Assembly: GCF_030124325.1 (NCBI RefSeq) | Contig: NZ_JASKLR010000008.1 | Coordinates: 172,914 to 236,913, forward strand | Length of the DNA: 64,000 bases | DNA from: Sinorhizobium sp. 8-89 | GTDB taxonomy: Bacteria > Pseudomonadota > Alphaproteobacteria > Rhizobiales > Rhizobiaceae | Direction: 5' to 3' | Shown here: positions 9,206 through 18,614 of the stretch, piece by piece | How the letters are laid out: each line of letters opens with the position of its first letter | How positions within the stretch are numbered: position 1 is the stretch's first letter | Notes under the pieces: model-generated | Database searches by the model: none | What the model was told of the DNA's origin: nothing | Seen by the model: the letters and a program-made list of their open reading frames with translations, nothing else | Program-made: the position numbers and the translations under genes

Positions 9206-10384
9206 TCAGGCCGCATGCTTATTGACGAGCGCAAGCGTATGGCGCGCGATCATCAGTTCCTCGTCGGTCGGCATAACGTGCAGGGCAACGCGGCTTTTAG
9301 CCGTTGAGATCAATGCGGCGCCCGCCTCGTTCGCCGACGGATCGAGCTCCGCCCCGACCCAGCGGAGGCCTTCGACGATTCGTGCTCGGATCGGGGCAGA
9401 GTTCTCGCCTACGCCTGCCGTGAAGACGAAGGCATCGACCCCTCCCAGCGCCGCCGCGAGCATCCCCGTATTGAGCACACACCGATAAACGAAATGAGCG
9501 ACGGCGAGCGCGGTATTCGGGTCGGCGCTCGCCAGAAGTTCGCGCATGTCGCTCGACAGACCGGACAACCCCTTGAGCCCGGCGTCATGGTAGAGCAGGT
9601 CCGACACTTTCTCGGCGCTCATGCCCTTATGGGTGATCAGATAGAGGACGACGCCCGGATCGAGCTGACCCGGCCGGGTTCCCATCGGCAGACCGTCGAG
9701 GGCGGTGAAGCCCATCGTGCTCTCGATGCTGCGACCGTCTCGCAGCGCGCACATCGAAGCACCGCTGCCGAGGTGGGCGACGATGACGCGGGCTGCTTTC
9801 GGCGCTACCTCCCGCAGCCGCTCGGCGACGTATTCGTATGAAAGTCCGTGAAAGCCGTAGCGCCGAATGCCCTGATCATAGAAGTCCCTTGGCAGGGCGT
9901 AGCAATCAGTGTGCTCGGCGTGGCCACGGTGAAAGGCAGTGTCGAAGCAGGCGACCTGCGGCACATCCGGGTTGATCTCCATCGCCAGCCGGATCGGTGC
10001 CAGGTTGTTCGGCTGATGCAGAGGAGCAAGGTCCTGATAGCTTGCCAGCCGGTCCAATACCGTTGCATCAATCAGGACCGGCCGCGCGTAGTCCGGGCCG
10101 CCATGCACGACCCGGTGGCCGATCGCGCGCAGATCGAAGCCGTCCAGCGTCGAGAGCCAGCGTCTAGCCTCGGCAATGGCGGTCGGAAGGTCGCGGACAT
10201 CGGCCGCGTCATAGGTCCGATCGATGAGCTGGCTGCCGTCGCCCGCAATCGCCCGCAGACGCGGCCGCGTCCCGATGGCGTCGATCTTCCCCCGAATATG
10301 GCGCTTCAGGTCCGTGTCGACGATGCCGAAGACCTGGAACTTCAGGCTCGATGAGCCGGCGTTGATGACGAGGATCGCGTCCAT
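9206..10384 (-). CDS. ackA: Acetate kinase
   Basis: A 392-residue acetate/propionate kinase interconverting acetyl phosphate + ADP and acetate + ATP. It carries the N-terminal phosphate-binding NAGSSSLKF, the HRVVHGG and FDTAFH blocks, [14 protein letters not shown], and the C-terminal [13 protein letters not shown], all diagnostic of AckA. It starts 4 bp after the pta stop, so the two are translationally close and co-transcribed. It is convergent with gabD with only about 20 bp between stops. A possible shared weak hairpin (GCCTG/CAGGC) lies there. Confidence 0.95.
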   Translation of the reverse strand: MDAILVINAGSSSLKFQVFGIVDTDLKRHIRGKIDAIGTRPRLRAIAGDGSQLIDRTYDAADVRDLPTAIAEARRWLSTLDGFDLRAIGHRVVHGGPDYARPVLIDATVLDRLASYQDLAPLHQPNNLAPIRLAMEINPDVPQVACFDTAFHRGHAEHTDCYALPRDFYDQGIRRYGFHGLSYEYVAERLREVAPKAARVIVAHLGSGASMCALRDGRSIESTMGFTALDGLPMGTRPGQLDPGVVLYLITHKGMSAEKVSDLLYHDAGLKGLSGLSSDMRELLASADPNTALAVAHFVYRCVLNTGMLAAALGGVDAFVFTAGVGENSAPIRARIVEGLRWVGAELDPSANEAGAALISTAKSRVALHVMPTDEELMIARHTLALVNKHAA

Positions 10385-10388
10385 GGCG

Positions 10389-11345
10389 CTATACCGCTAT
10401 CACCTGCGCCGCTCGTCGCCGCGCCGCATAGAGCGCGGCGACGGCGCAGGAAGCGAGGCGGGTGCGGATCGAGTCCGCTCGCGAGGTGAGCACTATCGGC
10501 ACACGTGCGCCAAGGACGATGCCGGCGGCGTCGGCATGGGTGAGAAAAGTCAGGTTCTTGGCGAGCATGTTCCCGGCTTCGAGATCCGGCACGACGAGGA
10601 TTTGAGCGCGGCCGGCCACCGGCGAATTGATACTCTTGATGCGCGCCGATTCCGGATCGATCGCATTGTCGAATGCGAGTGGCCCTTCAAGCAGGCCGCC
10701 CGTGATCTGGCCGCGTTCCGCCATCTTGCAAAGCGCGGCGGCCTCGATCGTCGAAGGAATCTTGGTCGTCACGGTCTCCACCGCCGAAAGAATGGCGACG
10801 CGCGGCTCGCCGAGGCCGATGGTGACCCACAAATCTATCGCGTTCTGGACGATGTCGCGCTTGGCTTCGAGGTTCGGAAAGATGTTGATCGCGGCGTCAG
10901 TGATAAAGAGCGTGTCGGCGTGGCCGGGGACGTCCATCACGAAGACGTGGCTGATCCGCCGCTCGGTTCGAAGACCGGTGGCGGAGGCGGCGACTTCATG
11001 CATCAGTTCGTCGGTATGCAAGCTGCCCTTCATCAGGAGCTCGCCCCTGCCTTCGCGGATCAGTGCGACGGCCTTGGCGGCTGCAGCGTGGCTGTGCGGC
11101 ACATCGACGATCTCCCGCCGGCCGAGATCGAGCCGGTGTTCCGCCGCCACTTTGCGGATCTTGGCTTCCGGTCCGACCAATACCGGCACGATAAGCCCGA
11201 TGTCTGCGGCTTCAATCGCGCCGCGCAGCGAGGTTTCGTCGCAAGGATGCGCGACGACAGTGGCTGCCGGCTTCTCGGCCTGCGCGGCGGCGATCAACCG
11301 GTCGTATTTGGACGGCTGGGCCGTTAACGCGGTCACCTCGGACAT
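10389..11345 (-). CDS. pta: Phosphate acetyltransferase (short, Ptb-like type)
   Basis: A 318-residue phosphate acetyl/butyryltransferase-fold enzyme making acetyl phosphate from acetyl-CoA and phosphate. It has the family core [34 protein letters not shown] and [10 protein letters not shown], and is the short catalytic-only form. The ATG at 11345 is preferred over the upstream one because a GGAG motif precedes it at suitable spacing and the extra 16 residues are not family-like. It forms an operon with ackA: acetyl-CoA to acetate with ATP gain, typical of overflow or oxygen-limited metabolism. A TTGA-N6-TCAA site lies about 137 bp upstream. No Pho box was recognisable. Confidence 0.9.
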   Translation of the reverse strand: MSEVTALTAQPSKYDRLIAAAQAEKPAATVVAHPCDETSLRGAIEAADIGLIVPVLVGPEAKIRKVAAEHRLDLGRREIVDVPHSHAAAAKAVALIREGRGELLMKGSLHTDELMHEVAASATGLRTERRISHVFVMDVPGHADTLFITDAAINIFPNLEAKRDIVQNAIDLWVTIGLGEPRVAILSAVETVTTKIPSTIEAAALCKMAERGQITGGLLEGPLAFDNAIDPESARIKSINSPVAGRAQILVVPDLEAGNMLAKNLTFLTHADAAGIVLGARVPIVLTSRADSIRTRLASCAVAALYAARRRAAQVIAV

Positions 11346-11481
11346 TCCGGAACTCCTTCGCCGACCAGAAGGCGTTGCGGTGCCTCCTTCCATCGAGCTT
11401 CAGCGATGGGGCCACTCCTTGTCGCGACCAAGACCGGCCGCTTCCCTGATTGCCGATAAAAGCAACGCGGCCTCTGGAGCG

Positions 11482-11495
11482 TTGATTTGCGTCAA
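11482..11495. promoter_or_regulatory. FNR/FixK-type box (TTGA-N6-TCAA)
   Basis: TTGATTTGCGTCAA sits in the 327-bp divergent gap between pta and htpG. It has both conserved half-sites (TTGA and TCAA) of the rhizobial FixK/FNR consensus, with one deviation (G for A) in the extended consensus TTGAT-N4-ATCAA. It is 137 bp from the pta start and about 178 bp from htpG. Oxygen-limited induction of pta-ackA is the simpler reading. Confidence 0.5.
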
Positions 11496-11611
11496 AGAAG
11501 AAGGCGGCGCGGCAGCGGCATTCGAAGCGGCAGAGCCCGCTGCGCTTCACAGGGTCGGCCTCTATCAGCTCAGGCAGGATTGCACCGAAACGTACCCTCG
11601 GCAAGACAACC

Positions 11612-11640
11612 CTTGAAAATCGGCGCACGGCTTGCCAATT
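11612..11640 (+). promoter_or_regulatory. RpoH (sigma-32)-type heat-shock promoter of htpG
   Basis: CCCTTGAA with its CTTGAA core at 11612-11617, a 17-base spacer, then CCAATT at 11635-11640. This closely matches the alphaproteobacterial RpoH pattern CTTGAA-N17-CCANAT, with one mismatch in the -10 element. Transcription would begin near 11647, a few bases before the AAGGAGGT ribosome site (11655-11662) and the htpG ATG at 11673. Confidence 0.7.
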
Positions 11641-11672
11641 GGGGCAAACCAATCAAGGAGGTTTGCAACGCG

Positions 11673-13562
11673 ATGAGTGAAGTCGAAATGTCCGTCGAAA
11701 AACATGTCTTCGAAGCCGATGTGGCGCGGTTGCTCCATTTGATGGTGCACTCGGTCTACTCGGACAAGAACATCTTCCTTCGCGAACTGATTTCGAATGC
11801 GGCAGATGCCTGCGAGAAGCTGCGTTACGAGGCGATCGTTGCGCCCGAGCTGCTCGGCAACGATCCCGCGCCACGCATCACGTTGACGCTGAACGAGGAA
11901 AAGGCCCGCCTCGTCGTCGAGGACAACGGCATTGGTATGAGCCGCGACGAACTGGTCGAATCCCTCGGCACTATCGCCCGTTCCGGCACGCGCGCCTTCA
12001 TGGAGCGAATCGAAGCCGCTCAGGGCAAGGAAGGCGCGCAGCTCATCGGACAGTTTGGCGTCGGCTTCTACTCCGCCTTCATGGTCGCCGACAATGTCGA
12101 AGTCGTTTCTCGCCGTGCCGGCTCGGACAAGGCCTGGCATTGGACGTCCGACGGCAAGGGCAGCTATACGGTTTCCGCGGTCGAGCTCGCCGATGCGCCG
12201 GCGCGCGGCACACGGATCACGCTGCATCTCATGGATGACGCCAAGACGTACACGTCGCGCTGGACTGTCGAGCGGATCGTCAAGGATCAGTCCGGCCACG
12301 TGCCCGTGCCGATCTCGATCGTCGAGAAACCCGGCGACGAGCCCGCCCAGGTGGCCGACGGCACCGCGCTCTGGACCAAGCAGAAGAGCGAGATTTCCAA
12401 GGAAGACTATGCGGATTTCTACCGCAGCGTCGCCGGCCAGTATGACGAGCCGGCCGTGACCGTTCACTTCCGTGCCGAAGGGCGCCACGAATATACGGCA
12501 CTCGCTTTCGTCCCGGGCTCCAAGCCTTTCGATCTTTTCGACCCGGACCGCAAAGGACGGATGAAGCTCTACGTCAAGCGCGTCTTCATCACTGACGAGG
12601 CGGAATTGCTGCCGCGCTACCTGCGCTTCGTGCGAGGGCTTATCGATACGGCCGATCTGCCGCTCAACGTCTCGCGTGAGATGATCCAGGAGAGCCCGCT
12701 GCTTGCCAGCATCCGCAAGGGGCTGACGAACCGGATTCTGACCAGCATCGAGAAGCTCGCGGAAAGCGAGCCGGAAGCCTTCGCCAAGGTTTGGGAAGAC
12801 TTCGGCAGCGTCATAAAGGAAGGCATCTACGAGGATTTCGAACGGCGGGCACAGCTCATCGCGCTCTCACGCTTCCGCACCACCGCTTCGGACGACAAGC
12901 CGCGCGCCTTGGGCGACTACGTCAAGGACATGAAGGAAGGGCAGACGGCAATCTACTATCTCGCCGGCGACAACCTTGCGCAGCTGAAGGCATCGCCGCA
13001 GCTTGAAGGATTCCGTGCCCGCGGCGTCGAAGTGCTACTGCTCACCGATCCGGTCGACAGCTTCTGGGTGACCTCGGCGCCGGATTTCGAAGGCAAGCCG
13101 TTCAAGTCGATCACGCAAGGGGCCGCCGATCTCGCCGGTATCGCGAAGCAAGTGGCCGACGATACGACCTCCGAGGAGACGAGCCAGACCGTCGCCGATT
13201 TCGTGACCTTTGCCAAGGCGGCGCTCGGCGACGCGGTCTCTGACGTGAGGACCTCGGAGCGGCTGACGGAAAGCGCGGTCTGCCTTGTTGCGCCGGAGCA
13301 CGGACCGGATCGCCAGCTTGAGAAAATGCTGCAGGGAGCCGGCCGCATCGACAGCGCGGCAAGACCGATCCTGGAGATCAATCCCGGCCACGCGCTGATC
13401 ACGGCCCTTGCCGCCTGCCCGACTGAGGACGGGGTCTTCCGCGAAGATGCGGTGAAGCTTCTGCTCGACCAGGCACGCGTGCTCGACGGCGACAAGCCGG
13501 AGGATCCGCGCGCCTTTGCTGAGCGGCTCTCACGCGTCTTCAGCCGAGCTTTGAAGAGTTAA
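11673..13562 (+). CDS. htpG: Molecular chaperone HtpG (Hsp90)
   Basis: A 629-residue bacterial Hsp90, an ATP-dependent cytosolic chaperone dimer. The GHKL ATPase domain is intact at the N terminus: NIFLRELISNAADACEKLR with the catalytic Glu and magnesium Asn, DNGIGM, and IGQFGVGFYSAFMVAD. The middle domain (PLNVSREMIQES) and the C-terminal dimerisation domain are present and the length is normal. The ATG at 11673 follows a strong AAGGAGGT. An RpoH-type promoter immediately upstream predicts heat induction. It is divergent from pta-ackA. Confidence 0.97.
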   Translation: MSEVEMSVEKHVFEADVARLLHLMVHSVYSDKNIFLRELISNAADACEKLRYEAIVAPELLGNDPAPRITLTLNEEKARLVVEDNGIGMSRDELVESLGTIARSGTRAFMERIEAAQGKEGAQLIGQFGVGFYSAFMVADNVEVVSRRAGSDKAWHWTSDGKGSYTVSAVELADAPARGTRITLHLMDDAKTYTSRWTVERIVKDQSGHVPVPISIVEKPGDEPAQVADGTALWTKQKSEISKEDYADFYRSVAGQYDEPAVTVHFRAEGRHEYTALAFVPGSKPFDLFDPDRKGRMKLYVKRVFITDEAELLPRYLRFVRGLIDTADLPLNVSREMIQESPLLASIRKGLTNRILTSIEKLAESEPEAFAKVWEDFGSVIKEGIYEDFERRAQLIALSRFRTTASDDKPRALGDYVKDMKEGQTAIYYLAGDNLAQLKASPQLEGFRARGVEVLLLTDPVDSFWVTSAPDFEGKPFKSITQGAADLAGIAKQVADDTTSEETSQTVADFVTFAKAALGDAVSDVRTSERLTESAVCLVAPEHGPDRQLEKMLQGAGRIDSAARPILEINPGHALITALAACPTEDGVFREDAVKLLLDQARVLDGDKPEDPRAFAERLSRVFSRALKS

Positions 13563-13578
13563 GAAACTTAGCGGTTAT

Positions 13579-13697
13579 GCCCCTCATCCGGCCTGCCAGC
13601 CACCCTTCTCCCGTAAGCAGGGCGAAGGGCCCCGCGGCAGCGCCAGCGCCAAAAATCCCCTCGCCCCGCTTGCGGGGAGAGGGCTAGGGTGAGGGGC
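13579..13697. repeat. Palindromic intergenic repeat of rhizobial type
   Basis: A 119-bp element bounded by inverted ends (GCCCCTCA at 13579 and TGAGGGGC ending at 13697). It contains two nested hairpins: CCCTTC/GAAGGG around 13603-13629, and CCCCGC-TT-GCGGGG at 13664-13677. Elements with this CCCCTC...GAGGGG composition are abundant between rhizobial genes. It sits between the convergent htpG and CoA-transferase genes and may also act as a bidirectional terminator. Confidence 0.75.
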
Positions 13698-13734
13698 AAA
13701 AGCCGCAAACCCGCAACGTGAAGCCGAGTCGGTC

Positions 13735-14922
13735 TCAGCCTTTTGCTTTCGGGACGGCCATGCCAATCTCGGCCAGCACTTCCGTCGTGTGCTCCCCAAG
13801 CCGGGGCACGCCGCGCTCAAGCGAGAGCGACGCGCCTGAGAAGCGAAGCGGCGTCCTGACGCCCGGCGAAGTACCGGCCGCCGCGCCGGCATGCGGCGTG
13901 TCCACCCGCATCTGGCGATGGAGGATCTGGGGATCGGCGAAGACGTCGGCGACCGTGTTGATCGGGCCGCCCGGCACGCCCATGGCTTCGAGCTTGGCCA
14001 GAAGCGCATCCCGCGTAAACTTCGCCGTTTCCGCAGCCAAATCCGGCGTAAGGCTGTCGCGATGATGAACCCTGCCAGCGTTGGTCAGGTAACGCGGGTC
14101 TGTCGCAAGCTCGGGGCGGCCGAGCACGTCGCAGAACTTGACGAATTGCCGGTCGTTTCCGACCGCGACGATCAAATGGCCGTCAGCGGTCGGAAAGACC
14201 TGGTAGGGCGCGATGTTCGGATGGGCGTTGCCGAGGCGACGCGGCGCCTTGCCGGAGACGAGAAAATTCAGCGCCTGATTGGCAAGCACGCCGGTCATGC
14301 AATCGAGCAATGCCATGTCGATCTGCTGCCCCTCGCCCGTGCGTTCGCGCTGCGCGAGTGCCGCCTGCACCGCGATTACACCGTAGAGCCCGGTAAAGAT
14401 GTCGGCAAAGGCGACGCCGATCTTCTGCGGTTCGCCATCCGGCTCACCGGTCAGATCCATGATGCCGCTCATGCCCTGAACGATGTAGTCGTAACCGGCG
14501 CGGTGAGCATAGGGCCCATCCTGGCCGAAACCGGTCACTGAACAATAGATGAGCCGCGGATTGATCTTTCGGAGGCTCTCGTAGTCGAGCCCGTATTTGG
14601 CGAGACCGCCTACCTTGAAGTTTTCGAGGAGGACGTCGGATTGCGCCGCCAGCCGGCGCACCGCCTCCTGCCCTTCCTCCGTCGTGAAGTCGAGCACGAC
14701 CGATCGCTTGCCCCGGTTGCAGGCATGAAAATAGGCGGCGTCGAGCTTCTCGCCACCCTCGCCCTCCACAAAGGGCGGCCCCCAGGTTCGCGTATCGTCG
14801 CCGGCCGGGCTCTCGACCTTGATCACGTCGGCTCCAAGATCGGCGAGCGTCTGGCCGATCCAGGGGCCAGCCAGAATGCGGGCGAGTTCGAGAACGCGAA
14901 TGCCCTTCAGTGGGGTTTCCAT
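13735..14922 (-). CDS. CaiB/BaiF family (class III) CoA-transferase
   Basis: A 395-residue family III CoA-transferase. It begins [17 protein letters not shown], has the [11 protein letters not shown] block and the catalytic Asp in [10 protein letters not shown], followed by the small-domain motifs NVAP-like NIAPYQVF and RHxD-type RVHHRDSL. It transfers CoA between carboxylic acids. It lies 11 bp downstream of glutaryl-CoA dehydrogenase in the same transcript. In other proteobacteria this pairing (gcdH-gcdG with a LysR regulator) activates glutarate as glutaryl-CoA, using succinyl-CoA as donor. Glutarate is therefore the likeliest substrate, inferred from context. Confidence 0.9.
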   Translation of the reverse strand: METPLKGIRVLELARILAGPWIGQTLADLGADVIKVESPAGDDTRTWGPPFVEGEGGEKLDAAYFHACNRGKRSVVLDFTTEEGQEAVRRLAAQSDVLLENFKVGGLAKYGLDYESLRKINPRLIYCSVTGFGQDGPYAHRAGYDYIVQGMSGIMDLTGEPDGEPQKIGVAFADIFTGLYGVIAVQAALAQRERTGEGQQIDMALLDCMTGVLANQALNFLVSGKAPRRLGNAHPNIAPYQVFPTADGHLIVAVGNDRQFVKFCDVLGRPELATDPRYLTNAGRVHHRDSLTPDLAAETAKFTRDALLAKLEAMGVPGGPINTVADVFADPQILHRQMRVDTPHAGAAAGTSPGVRTPLRFSGASLSLERGVPRLGEHTTEVLAEIGMAVPKAKG

Positions 14923-14933
14923 GGCGGCAACGC

Positions 14934-16121
14934 TCAGAAGAAGGCCTGGAGCCCGGTCTGGGCGCGGCCGAGGATCAGGGCGTGGACGTCGTGCGTGCCC
15001 TCGTAGGTGTTGACCGTTTCCAGGTTCAGCATATGGCGCATGACCTGATACTCCTCGGAAATTCCGTTGCCGCCGTGCATGTCGCGCGCCATGCGGGCGA
15101 TATCCAGCGCCTTGCCGCAGTTGTTGCGCTTGACGATCGAGATCATCTCCGGAGCCATCCGGCCCTCGTCCATCAGCCGGCCGACACGGAGCGATCCCTG
15201 CAGACCCAACGTAATCTCGGTCTGCATGTCCGCGAGCTTCTTCTGGAAGAGCTGGGTCTGCGCTAGCGGGCGGTTGAACTGCTTGCGGTCGAGCCCGTAT
15301 TGACGCGCCGCGTGCCAGCAGAATTCGGCGGCACCCAACGCTCCCCAGGAGATGCCGTAGCGGGCGCGATTAAGGCAGCCGAAGGGACCCTTGAGCCCAT
15401 CGACGTTCGGCAGCAGCGCGTCCTCGCCAACCTCGACATTGTCGAGAACGATCTCACCCGTGATCGATGCGCGAAGCGAAAGCTTGCCAGCGATCTTCGG
15501 TGCCGAGAGCCCCTTCCTGCCCTTTTCCAGCACGAAGCCGCGGATCGCGTTTCCATGAGCCTCCGACTTCGCCCAGACGACGAAGACGTCAGCGAGCGGA
15601 GCGTTGGAAATCCACATCTTCGAGCCGATCAGCCGATAGCCGCCATCGGTCTTTATCGCCCGTGTCTTCATGCCAGCCGGATCGGAACCCGCATCCGGCT
15701 CCGTCAGACCGAAGCAGCCGATCCATTCGCCGCTGATAAGCTTCGGCAGATATTCCTGCTTCTGATCCTCGGAGCCGTAGGCGAAGATCGGATAGATGAC
15801 GAGCGACGATTGGACGCTCATCATCGAACGATAGCCGGAATCGACGCGCTCGATTTCGCGGGCGACGAGGCCGTAGGAGACGTAGGAGGCGCCGACGCCG
15901 CCATAGGTGTCCGGCACGGTGACGCCGAGCAGGCCGAGTTCACCCATCTCCCGGAAGATCGTTGGGTCGGTCTTCTCCTCCCGATAGGCCTCGATCACAC
16001 GCGGCTGCAGCTTCTCCTGAGCGTAGGCGCGTGCCGTATCGCGGATCATCCGCTCGTCCTCGCTCAATTGGTCCTCGAGCAGGAACGGATCGTCCCATTG
16101 GAACTGGATCTTTTCGGCCAT
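14934..16121 (-). CDS. gcdH: Glutaryl-CoA dehydrogenase
   Basis: A 395-residue acyl-CoA dehydrogenase of the glutaryl-CoA type, an FAD enzyme that oxidises and decarboxylates glutaryl-CoA to crotonyl-CoA, passing electrons to ETF. Visible are [13 protein letters not shown] (FAD/substrate block), [30 protein letters not shown] and the catalytic Glu in [10 protein letters not shown]. The frame is open further upstream, but [13 protein letters not shown] at 16121 is the conserved start, preceded by GGGAGAGAG. It is divergent from a LysR gene and followed by a CoA-transferase, giving a lysine/tryptophan-to-glutarate degradation module. Confidence 0.93.
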   Translation of the reverse strand: MAEKIQFQWDDPFLLEDQLSEDERMIRDTARAYAQEKLQPRVIEAYREEKTDPTIFREMGELGLLGVTVPDTYGGVGASYVSYGLVAREIERVDSGYRSMMSVQSSLVIYPIFAYGSEDQKQEYLPKLISGEWIGCFGLTEPDAGSDPAGMKTRAIKTDGGYRLIGSKMWISNAPLADVFVVWAKSEAHGNAIRGFVLEKGRKGLSAPKIAGKLSLRASITGEIVLDNVEVGEDALLPNVDGLKGPFGCLNRARYGISWGALGAAEFCWHAARQYGLDRKQFNRPLAQTQLFQKKLADMQTEITLGLQGSLRVGRLMDEGRMAPEMISIVKRNNCGKALDIARMARDMHGGNGISEEYQVMRHMLNLETVNTYEGTHDVHALILGRAQTGLQAFF

Positions 16122-16287
16122 GTCTCTCTCCCGTCGTATTTTTCCGCCTGTGGTTATGGCAAGCGGGATCATCGGTTTCAAACGAAATTGAGACACTGAC
16201 TCATGCGCCTGCGGAATGGACCTTGCGTCCGAGGCGGTTCTGCTGATTATTCGCAAACGCGATACAGAGCTCGACACCCCCGCCGCC

Positions 16288-17244
16288 ATGACCAACAATC
16301 GCCTCGAACGTTTTGCCCATAATCTCGATTGGAATCTGCTGCGCACCTTCGTCGTCGTCGTCGAGGAGGGCAGCATCACGGCAGCGGCCAACCGGCTGCT
16401 TCTGCAGCAGCCGGCCGTCAGCATGGCGTTGAAGCGGCTGGAACAGACCGTCGGGCAGAAACTGATCGACCGTCGACCGGGCCGGTTCGATCTCACCGAA
16501 GCAGGCGAGAAATTGCACGGCCAGTGCCGGGACATCTTTGCGGCGGTGATCCGCCTGCCAAATGTTCTGGAGACCGCTGGGGAAGAGGTGACCGGTCATC
16601 TCAACATTCATGCGGTAAGCCATGCGCATAATCCGGCCTGGGATCGGAAGCTCGAAACTTTTTTCCGCCTGCATCCGAAAGTGACGATCTCGATCACTAT
16701 AGCGACGACCGTCGATGTGCTCAGCGCCGTCGAGCGCAACATTGCGACCATGGGCCTTTGCGACGGGGTGATCCCCGACGGATTGAACAAGAGCTTCCAT
16801 ATTCGCGAGCGCTACGCACTTTATTGCGGACGCGGACATCCGCTGTTCGGCGTTGAAGGCATCGATTTCAACGACCTGCGCGGCAACCCGTATATTGCTT
16901 TCATTGCCGACGTGCTGGGCGGGCAGCACATGAATTCGGTGACCGCCGTTCGCGCGATCGGCTCCTTCGGCCAGCAGGTTCGGGGCGTTTCCTGCAATGT
17001 CGAGGAGGTCATGCGGCTGATTTCGGCGAATGTCGGTATCGGCATGCTGCCCGTTCACCTCGCAGGCCCGGGAGTCAAGGCCGGGCAGCTGTGGCAGTTG
17101 CCGCCCTACAGCGACCTTCCCACAACGGATGTCTTTCGTATCTCGAACCCGAACTCGATACTTAATCCGGCGGAAGCCGCCTTTCTCGCCCATGTCTCGG
17201 ACACTGAACCGCTGGATCACTGCCTACCGCATCATCAGGATTGA
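16288..17244 (+). CDS. LysR-family regulator divergent from gcdH
   Basis: A 318-residue LysR regulator with an N-terminal winged HTH ([21 protein letters not shown] and [15 protein letters not shown]) and a periplasmic-binding-like effector domain. The start at 16288 (MTNNRLERF) places the HTH at the usual distance; a longer frame begins at 16216, and neither has a strong ribosome site. It is divergent from gcdH across about 170 bp, the standard arrangement for a LysR activator of that operon. It probably corresponds to GcdR-type glutarate sensors, but the effector is inferred from context only. Confidence 0.9.
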   Translation: MTNNRLERFAHNLDWNLLRTFVVVVEEGSITAAANRLLLQQPAVSMALKRLEQTVGQKLIDRRPGRFDLTEAGEKLHGQCRDIFAAVIRLPNVLETAGEEVTGHLNIHAVSHAHNPAWDRKLETFFRLHPKVTISITIATTVDVLSAVERNIATMGLCDGVIPDGLNKSFHIRERYALYCGRGHPLFGVEGIDFNDLRGNPYIAFIADVLGGQHMNSVTAVRAIGSFGQQVRGVSCNVEEVMRLISANVGIGMLPVHLAGPGVKAGQLWQLPPYSDLPTTDVFRISNPNSILNPAEAAFLAHVSDTEPLDHCLPHHQD

Positions 17245-17325
17245 TAACGGCATTTCCCGCTATAAATTTGAACGCCGCTTCTAGCCTCCTTATGGTCCGC
17301 GCGAAGGACGTGAGGAGCCGGAAAT

Positions 17326-18453
17326 ATGCGGAAATACGATGTCGTTATCATCGGCGGCGGAATTGCGGGATTGTCGCTTGCCTATTTCCTTAGCCCGCAT
17401 CGCTCGGCTGCCGTCATCGAACGGGAAGACGCGCTCGGTTACCACAGCACCGGTCGCTCAGCCGCAGAATTCGTACTGAGGTACAACGCGCCGGAAGTGT
17501 GCGCGCTGGCGGGGATTTCCAAGGTCTTCTTCGACCGGCCGCCGCAGGGCTTCACGGACGTGCCGCTCTTGAAGCAGCGCGGCGGCGTCATGATCGCGAG
17601 CGCCGACAAAGTCGAACGGTTCGAAACAGTTCTGGCCGCGGAACGCGCGTTCACGCCGGAAATCGAACGCGTGACCCCCGCGGAGGCAATCGCTCGCGTC
17701 CCGATCCTCAAGCCTGATTATGTCGCTGCCGCTTACTTTGACCCGAACTTCTGGGACATCGAGGTGGAGAACCTGCTCCAGGGCTACGTCAAGGGCGCCC
17801 GCCGCAACGGATGCGACATCCTGGAACGCCATGAAGTCTTGTCGGCCGAACGCGATGGAACTGCCTGGGTCCTCACGACGTCCGCTGGTGAAATCAGCGC
17901 AAAAGTTGTGGTCAACGCCGCCGGCGCCTGGGCCGATCCGGTCGCCGCGCTCTTCGGGGTCGACCCGATCGGCATTCTCCCGCATCGGCGTACCGCCATC
18001 ACCGTCGATCTTCCGGATGGCGTCGACGCGGGAACCTTGCCGGAAATCAACGAGATAGACGAGGATTTTTACATGAAGCCGGAAGGCGGCCGACTGCTCG
18101 CCTCTCCTGCTGACGCCACGCCTTGCGAGCCATCCGATGTCCAGCCGGAGGAGATCGACGTTGCCTGGGCAGCACACTACGTGGAAGAAGCCACTACCAT
18201 CTCCGTTCGACGGATCGCCAAGAGCTGGGCGGGCCTGCGCAGTTTTTCCGCCGACAAGCTGCCCGTCGTCGGTTTTGCATCAGGGCGTTCGGACTTCTTC
18301 TGGCTTGCCGGCCAGGGCGGCTACGGTATTCTCACCTCGCCGGCGCTCGGAGCGCTCGCTGCCAGCCAACTCGCGGGCGCCCCCCTGCTCGAAGAGTTCA
18401 GGATCGAAGCGCTTGATCCTCGGGCTTTCTCCCCCGCCCGCTTCCCTAAGTAG
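17326..18453 (+). CDS. FAD-dependent oxidoreductase (DAO/DadA type)
   Basis: A 375-residue flavoprotein of the D-amino-acid oxidase superfamily. It has an N-terminal dinucleotide fold (VVIIGGGIAGLSLAYFL), a central VVNAAGAWADPVAALFG block, and a C-terminal FAD-contact region (FFWLAGQGGYGILTSPALG). Such enzymes oxidise D-amino acids, glycine derivatives or 2-hydroxy acids. A good ribosome site (GAGGAGCC) precedes the ATG. It lies 81 bp after the gcdH regulator in the same direction and is convergent with a second LysR gene. The substrate cannot be fixed; an oxidase in the lysine/glutarate route is possible but unproven. Confidence 0.87.
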   Translation: MRKYDVVIIGGGIAGLSLAYFLSPHRSAAVIEREDALGYHSTGRSAAEFVLRYNAPEVCALAGISKVFFDRPPQGFTDVPLLKQRGGVMIASADKVERFETVLAAERAFTPEIERVTPAEAIARVPILKPDYVAAAYFDPNFWDIEVENLLQGYVKGARRNGCDILERHEVLSAERDGTAWVLTTSAGEISAKVVVNAAGAWADPVAALFGVDPIGILPHRRTAITVDLPDGVDAGTLPEINEIDEDFYMKPEGGRLLASPADATPCEPSDVQPEEIDVAWAAHYVEEATTISVRRIAKSWAGLRSFSADKLPVVGFASGRSDFFWLAGQGGYGILTSPALGALAASQLAGAPLLEEFRIEALDPRAFSPARFPK

Positions 18454-18558
18454 GCGCATAAACGGGAAAGCCGCGGGAGGGTATGCGCGGCAACAGTGTG
18501 GTCGCAGCGATGTTGTACAAAGAACGCGTTTATCTGCAATGCGCATCGTTTCGGCATG

Positions 18559-18614
18559 TTTTGAAGCGCGCGATCCGGGCCGGAAAACCGTTGCGCACGT
18601 TGTCTGGAATTGCT
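18559..18614 (-). repeat. Dispersed rhizobial intergenic repeat, copy 1
   Basis: Read on the minus strand it runs AGCAATTCCAG ... AACGGTTTTCCG ... GCTTCAAA. The same ordered blocks occur at 27539-27595 on the plus strand. The two copies share exact 11-12 bp blocks with diverged spacers, as expected of a dispersed repeat and not of a gene. It lies between the convergent FAD-oxidoreductase and LysR genes. Confidence 0.65.

Noticed and set aside
11346-11672. Possible Pho box upstream of pta-ackA
   Set aside because: Phosphate-controlled pta-ackA operons are known in S. meliloti, but no CTGTCAT-type direct repeats could be found in this gap.
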